NCBI RefSeq assembly: GCF_900156255.1
Contig: NZ_FTMK01000009.1
Span: forward strand, 1 to 64,000
Length of the DNA: 64,000 nucleotides
Reading direction: 5' to 3'
Source: Paracoccus thiocyanatus
Lineage (GTDB): Bacteria; Pseudomonadota; Alphaproteobacteria; Rhodobacterales; Rhodobacteraceae
Shown here: piece by piece, positions 61,745 to 64,000 of the stretch
Layout of the letters: the number at the start of each line of letters is the position of its first letter
Position numbering within the stretch: the stretch's first letter is position 1
The notes under the pieces: generated by a model
Database searches by the model: none
What the model was told of the DNA's origin: nothing
Seen by the model: only the letters and a program-made list of their open reading frames with translations
Program-made: the position numbers and the translations under genes

Positions 61745-62502
61745 CAGATCACCCCCGCTTCTTTCAGTTTCGACACCAGCTCGTCCACCGAGCCCAGCTT
61801 GATGCCGGCCTTGCGCCCCTCGGGCTCGCGCACCGAGACGACTTCCAGCCGCGGCGAGACGTCGACGCCGTAATCGGCCGCCGTCTTTTCCTCCAAGGGC
61901 TTTTTCTTGGCCTTCATGATGTTGGGAAGGCTGGCATAGCGCGGCTCGTTCAGCCGCAGGTCGGCGGTGACGACCGCCGGCAGGCCGACTTCGATGGTCT
62001 GGAGGCCGCCATCGACCTCGCGGGTGACGCGGGCCTTGCCGCCGTCGAGTTCCAGCTTGCTGGCAAAGGTCGCCTGGCCCCAGCCCAGGATCGCCGCCAG
62101 CATCTGGCCGGTGGCGTTCATGTCGTTGTCGATGGCCTGCTTGCCGGCGATGATCAGTTCGGCGCCCTGTTCCTGGGCCACCGCGGCGAGGATCTTCGCC
62201 ACCGCCAGCGGCTCGATGTCCTGGTGCACGTCATCGGCGGCGACGACCAGGATCGCCCGGTCGGCGCCCATGGCGAGCGCGGTGCGCAGCGTCTCGGCCG
62301 CCTGACGCACGCCGATCGAGACGGCGATGACCTCCTCGGCCTTGCCGGCTTCCTTCTGCCGGATCGCCTCTTCCACCGCGATCTCGTCGAACGGGTTCAT
62401 CGACATCTTCACATTCGCAAGATCGACGCCCGAGCCGTCAGCCTTGACGCGGGCCTTCACGTTGTAGTCGATCACCCGCTTCACGGGCACGAGGATCTTC
62501 AT
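61744..62502 (-). CDS. etfB: Electron transfer flavoprotein beta subunit
   Basis: A 252-residue partner of EtfA that binds AMP. Typical features are [18 protein letters not shown] at the start, [24 protein letters not shown] near 37, and [32 protein letters not shown] near 110. It is followed directly by etfA. Upstream, a 120-base gap separates it from the adenosyltransferase gene. Confidence 0.96.
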   Translation of the reverse strand: MKILVPVKRVIDYNVKARVKADGSGVDLANVKMSMNPFDEIAVEEAIRQKEAGKAEEVIAVSIGVRQAAETLRTALAMGADRAILVVAADDVHQDIEPLAVAKILAAVAQEQGAELIIAGKQAIDNDMNATGQMLAAILGWGQATFASKLELDGGKARVTREVDGGLQTIEVGLPAVVTADLRLNEPRYASLPNIMKAKKKPLEEKTAADYGVDVSPRLEVVSVREPEGRKAGIKLGSVDELVSKLKEAGVI

Positions 62503-62622
62503 CAGCCTTTCCCCTTTGATTGCGTCATCTGTTCGGAGGGTGTGTTAGCGGGCCATCGGCGGCAATGACAGGGAAAAAACGACCGCAACTTGTCGCAACC
62601 CCGGCATTCCAACATGTTGCCG

Positions 62623-63195
62623 CTAACGGCTGGCCCCCGGCACCCACAGGATATCCTGCGCGCCGTTTTCATTGGCGACGCGCCCGGCCACGAACAGCCA
62701 GTCCGACAGGCGGTTGAGATATTTCACCGCCGCGGGATTGGCATCCTCGGCCGCCGCCAGCGCCACGGCGGCGCGTTCGGCCCGGCGCGCCACGGTGCGC
62801 GACAGGTGCAGATGCGCCGCGAGCGCCGAACCGCCGGGCAGGATGAAGCTGCGCAGGGGCGACAGCGCGGCGTTCATCGCGTCGATCTCGGATTCCAGCC
62901 GCTCGACCTGGGGCTCGATGATGCGCAGGACCGGATAGGGGGCCGCGGCATCCTCGTCCATCCGCGGGCGCGACAGGTCGGCGCCAAGATCGAAAAGGTC
63001 GTTCTGGATCACCGCGATGCGCGCCGCGATCTCGTCCGCGGCATGCAGGCGGGCCAGGCCCAGCGTGGCGTTCAATTCGTCCACGGTGCCGTAAGCCTTA
63101 ACCCGCAGCGAATGCTTGGGCACCCGCTCGCCATTCGACAGCGCGGTTTCGCCCTTGTCGCCGGTGCGGGTGTAGATCTTGTTGAGGACGACCAT
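62623..63195 (-). CDS. Cob(I)alamin adenosyltransferase, PduO type
   Basis: Makes adenosylcobalamin from cobalamin and ATP. It has 190 residues. The ATP-binding N-terminus reads IYTRTGDKGETALSNGERVPKHSLRV with the PduO phrase KAYGTVDELNATLGLARL near 35; the LRSFILPGGSALAAHLHLSRTVARRAER core (~115-142) follows. ATG 63195 has AGGAG 8 bases upstream. Starts 2 bases after the HIG1-like gene. Confidence 0.93.
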   Translation of the reverse strand: MVVLNKIYTRTGDKGETALSNGERVPKHSLRVKAYGTVDELNATLGLARLHAADEIAARIAVIQNDLFDLGADLSRPRMDEDAAAPYPVLRIIEPQVERLESEIDAMNAALSPLRSFILPGGSALAAHLHLSRTVARRAERAAVALAAAEDANPAAVKYLNRLSDWLFVAGRVANENGAQDILWVPGASR

Positions 63196-63197
63196 GG

Positions 63198-63395
63198 CTA
63201 GCTCCTGAACCACAGATAAAGCAGGAAGACCGCGATGGCCACGGCCTGGGCGATGATGCGCCAGCGCATCATGCGGTTGCCGTGCTTGCGGTTGAATTCG
63301 CCGCCGCGCGCGAAGCCGCCGATGCCGGTGGCCAGGATCACCACCACCGCAAGGCAGCAGATCGCGAGCAGATAGAAAAGCGGTTCGTCATGCAT
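63198..63395 (-). CDS. HIG1-like twin-helix small membrane protein
   Basis: A 65-residue protein with two helices (~6-28 FYLLAICCLAVVVILATGIGGF and ~46-64 IIAQAVAIAVFLLYLWF) and a basic loop (FNRKHGNRMMRWR) between. The loop and second helix match HIG1-domain proteins (hypoxia-induced gene family; Rcf1 in mitochondria), which bind cytochrome oxidase. In alphaproteobacteria the function is little known. Sits next to the PduO-type and ETF genes, so it may share their transcript. Confidence 0.8.
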   Translation of the reverse strand: MHDEPLFYLLAICCLAVVVILATGIGGFARGGEFNRKHGNRMMRWRIIAQAVAIAVFLLYLWFRS

Positions 63396-63419
63396 GGGCG
63401 GGCCCTTTCGGCGCGAAGC

Positions 63420-64000
63420 CTAGCTGCGGCGCGCGAACCAGTCCAGTGCGCGCGTGGAAAGAAACCGCCGCCCGATGCCCGAGACATGGGTCGGCGTGGT
63501 GACGTAATAGCGCGGCCGCGGCCGCGGGCTTTCCAGCGCCTGGGCGATGCGGGCGCTGACCGCCGCGGGCGGCAGTTCGAAGCGGTCCTTTTTCGCGGCA
63601 GGCTCGTAGAGGCGTTTGAGCAGCGTGCGGCGGTATTGCTCGGCCCGCGGGCTGGAGCGCCAGTCGATCCAGGCCTCGAAATGCGAGATCGAGTTCTGGC
63701 GGATCTTCGTGCCGATGGGGCCGGGCTCGATCAGGATGAAGCGCACCCCGGTATCGGCCATCTCGACGCGCAGCACGTCGGTCAGCCCTTCCAGCGCGAA
63801 TTTCGTCGCCACATAGGCACCGCGCCAGGGGATGCCGACCAGGCCCAGGACCGAGCTGATGTTCACCACCCGCCCGCCATGCGCACGGAAATGCGGCAGC
63901 AGCCGGCGGGTCAGGTCATGGGTGCCGAAGAGATTGGCCTCGAAGATCGCGCGCAATGCGCCGCGCGGCAGGTCCTCGGCCGCGCCGGGGATGGCGAAGG
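63420..64000 (-). CDS. SDR-family oxidoreductase, 5' end beyond the window
   Basis: The 3' part of a short-chain dehydrogenase/reductase gene; the frame runs open to the last base of the window. Visible are AIFEANLFGTHDLTRRLLPHF (NNAG-region neighbour), VVNISSVLGLVGIP (Ser of the catalytic set), and GAYVATKFALEGLTDVLRVE (Tyr-x3-Lys). The tail is longer than in simple SDRs and arginine-rich, with RPRYYVTTPTHVSGIGRRFLS near the end. Substrate unknown. The TTG at 63954-63956 is an internal Leu codon, not a start. Confidence 0.9.
   Translation of the reverse strand, partial: FAIPGAAEDLPRGALRAIFEANLFGTHDLTRRLLPHFRAHGGRVVNISSVLGLVGIPWRGAYVATKFALEGLTDVLRVEMADTGVRFILIEPGPIGTKIRQNSISHFEAWIDWRSSPRAEQYRRTLLKRLYEPAAKKDRFELPPAAVSARIAQALESPRPRPRYYVTTPTHVSGIGRRFLSTRALDWFARRS

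Overview
The window is about 64 kb of GC-rich chromosomal DNA from an alphaproteobacterium of the order Rhodobacterales, most probably Paracoccus or a close relative. The evidence is the gene order ilvE-petP-petR, rimP-nusA-ylxR-infB and comF-grxC-nit, the etfBA-hbd arrangement with a HIG1-like small protein, Rhodobacterales-type proteins such as DUF2794, and a recurring intergenic repeat with core GAGTATTTGGAAAACGGT. I see no phage, insertion sequence, CRISPR array, rRNA or tRNA gene. Genes are tightly packed and many neighbours share a 4-base ATGA/GTGA start-stop overlap.

Layout. 1-4.3 kb: SulP transporter, a small XRE regulator and a TonB-dependent receptor, all on the minus strand. 4.5-9.5 kb: RNase D, then the lipopolysaccharide block kdsD-lptC-lptA-lptB, then hpf and ptsN; this resembles the E. 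coli kdsD-to-ptsN region but lacks kdsC and rpoN. 9.5-11.8 kb: ilvE divergent from petP-petR. 11.9-17.8 kb: secA divergent from a parvulin, argJ with an unusual lysine-rich head, mutT and a 42-codon gene. 17.9-23.5 kb: the rimP-nusA-ylxR-infB operon, with a terminator-like hairpin touching the rimP ribosome binding site. 23.6-29.8 kb: pip, ubiG, comF-grxC-nit-marR, a BioC/NDUFAF5-like methyltransferase and hemH. 29.9-32.8 kb: envelope proteins (two YkuD L,D-transpeptidases, a CAP-domain lipoprotein, a secreted 88-residue protein). 32.8-38.7 kb: a five-gene coupled operon hslO-nudix-cca-ABC exporter-RNA methyltransferase. 38.9-41.2 kb: rpe-waaA-DUF1178.

41.2-50.8 kb is the most accessory-looking part. 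It is an iron/siderophore locus made of a FecBCD-type ABC importer, a YncE-like beta-propeller protein, an IroE-like esterase, a two-helix membrane protein and a 1285-residue C-A-T-TE peptide synthetase. The synthetase's adenylation pocket reads as the serine code of EntF. No catechol-making or catechol-activating enzyme is in the window.

50.9-64 kb: cytochrome b561, DUF2794, AraC/DASS transporter pair, AEC transporter with TusA-like and DUF2478 proteins, a CobA-like methyltransferase, pyrB with a dihydroorotase-like partner that has lost metal ligands, plsY, hbd, etfA/etfB, a PduO-type adenosyltransferase, a HIG1-like protein, and an SDR oxidoreductase cut by the window end.

Most genes are core housekeeping. 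The points worth a second look are the serine-specific synthetase without visible partners, the rimP leader hairpin, the degenerate PyrC partner, the ArgJ head, the DUF2478/TusA pair and the intergenic repeat family.
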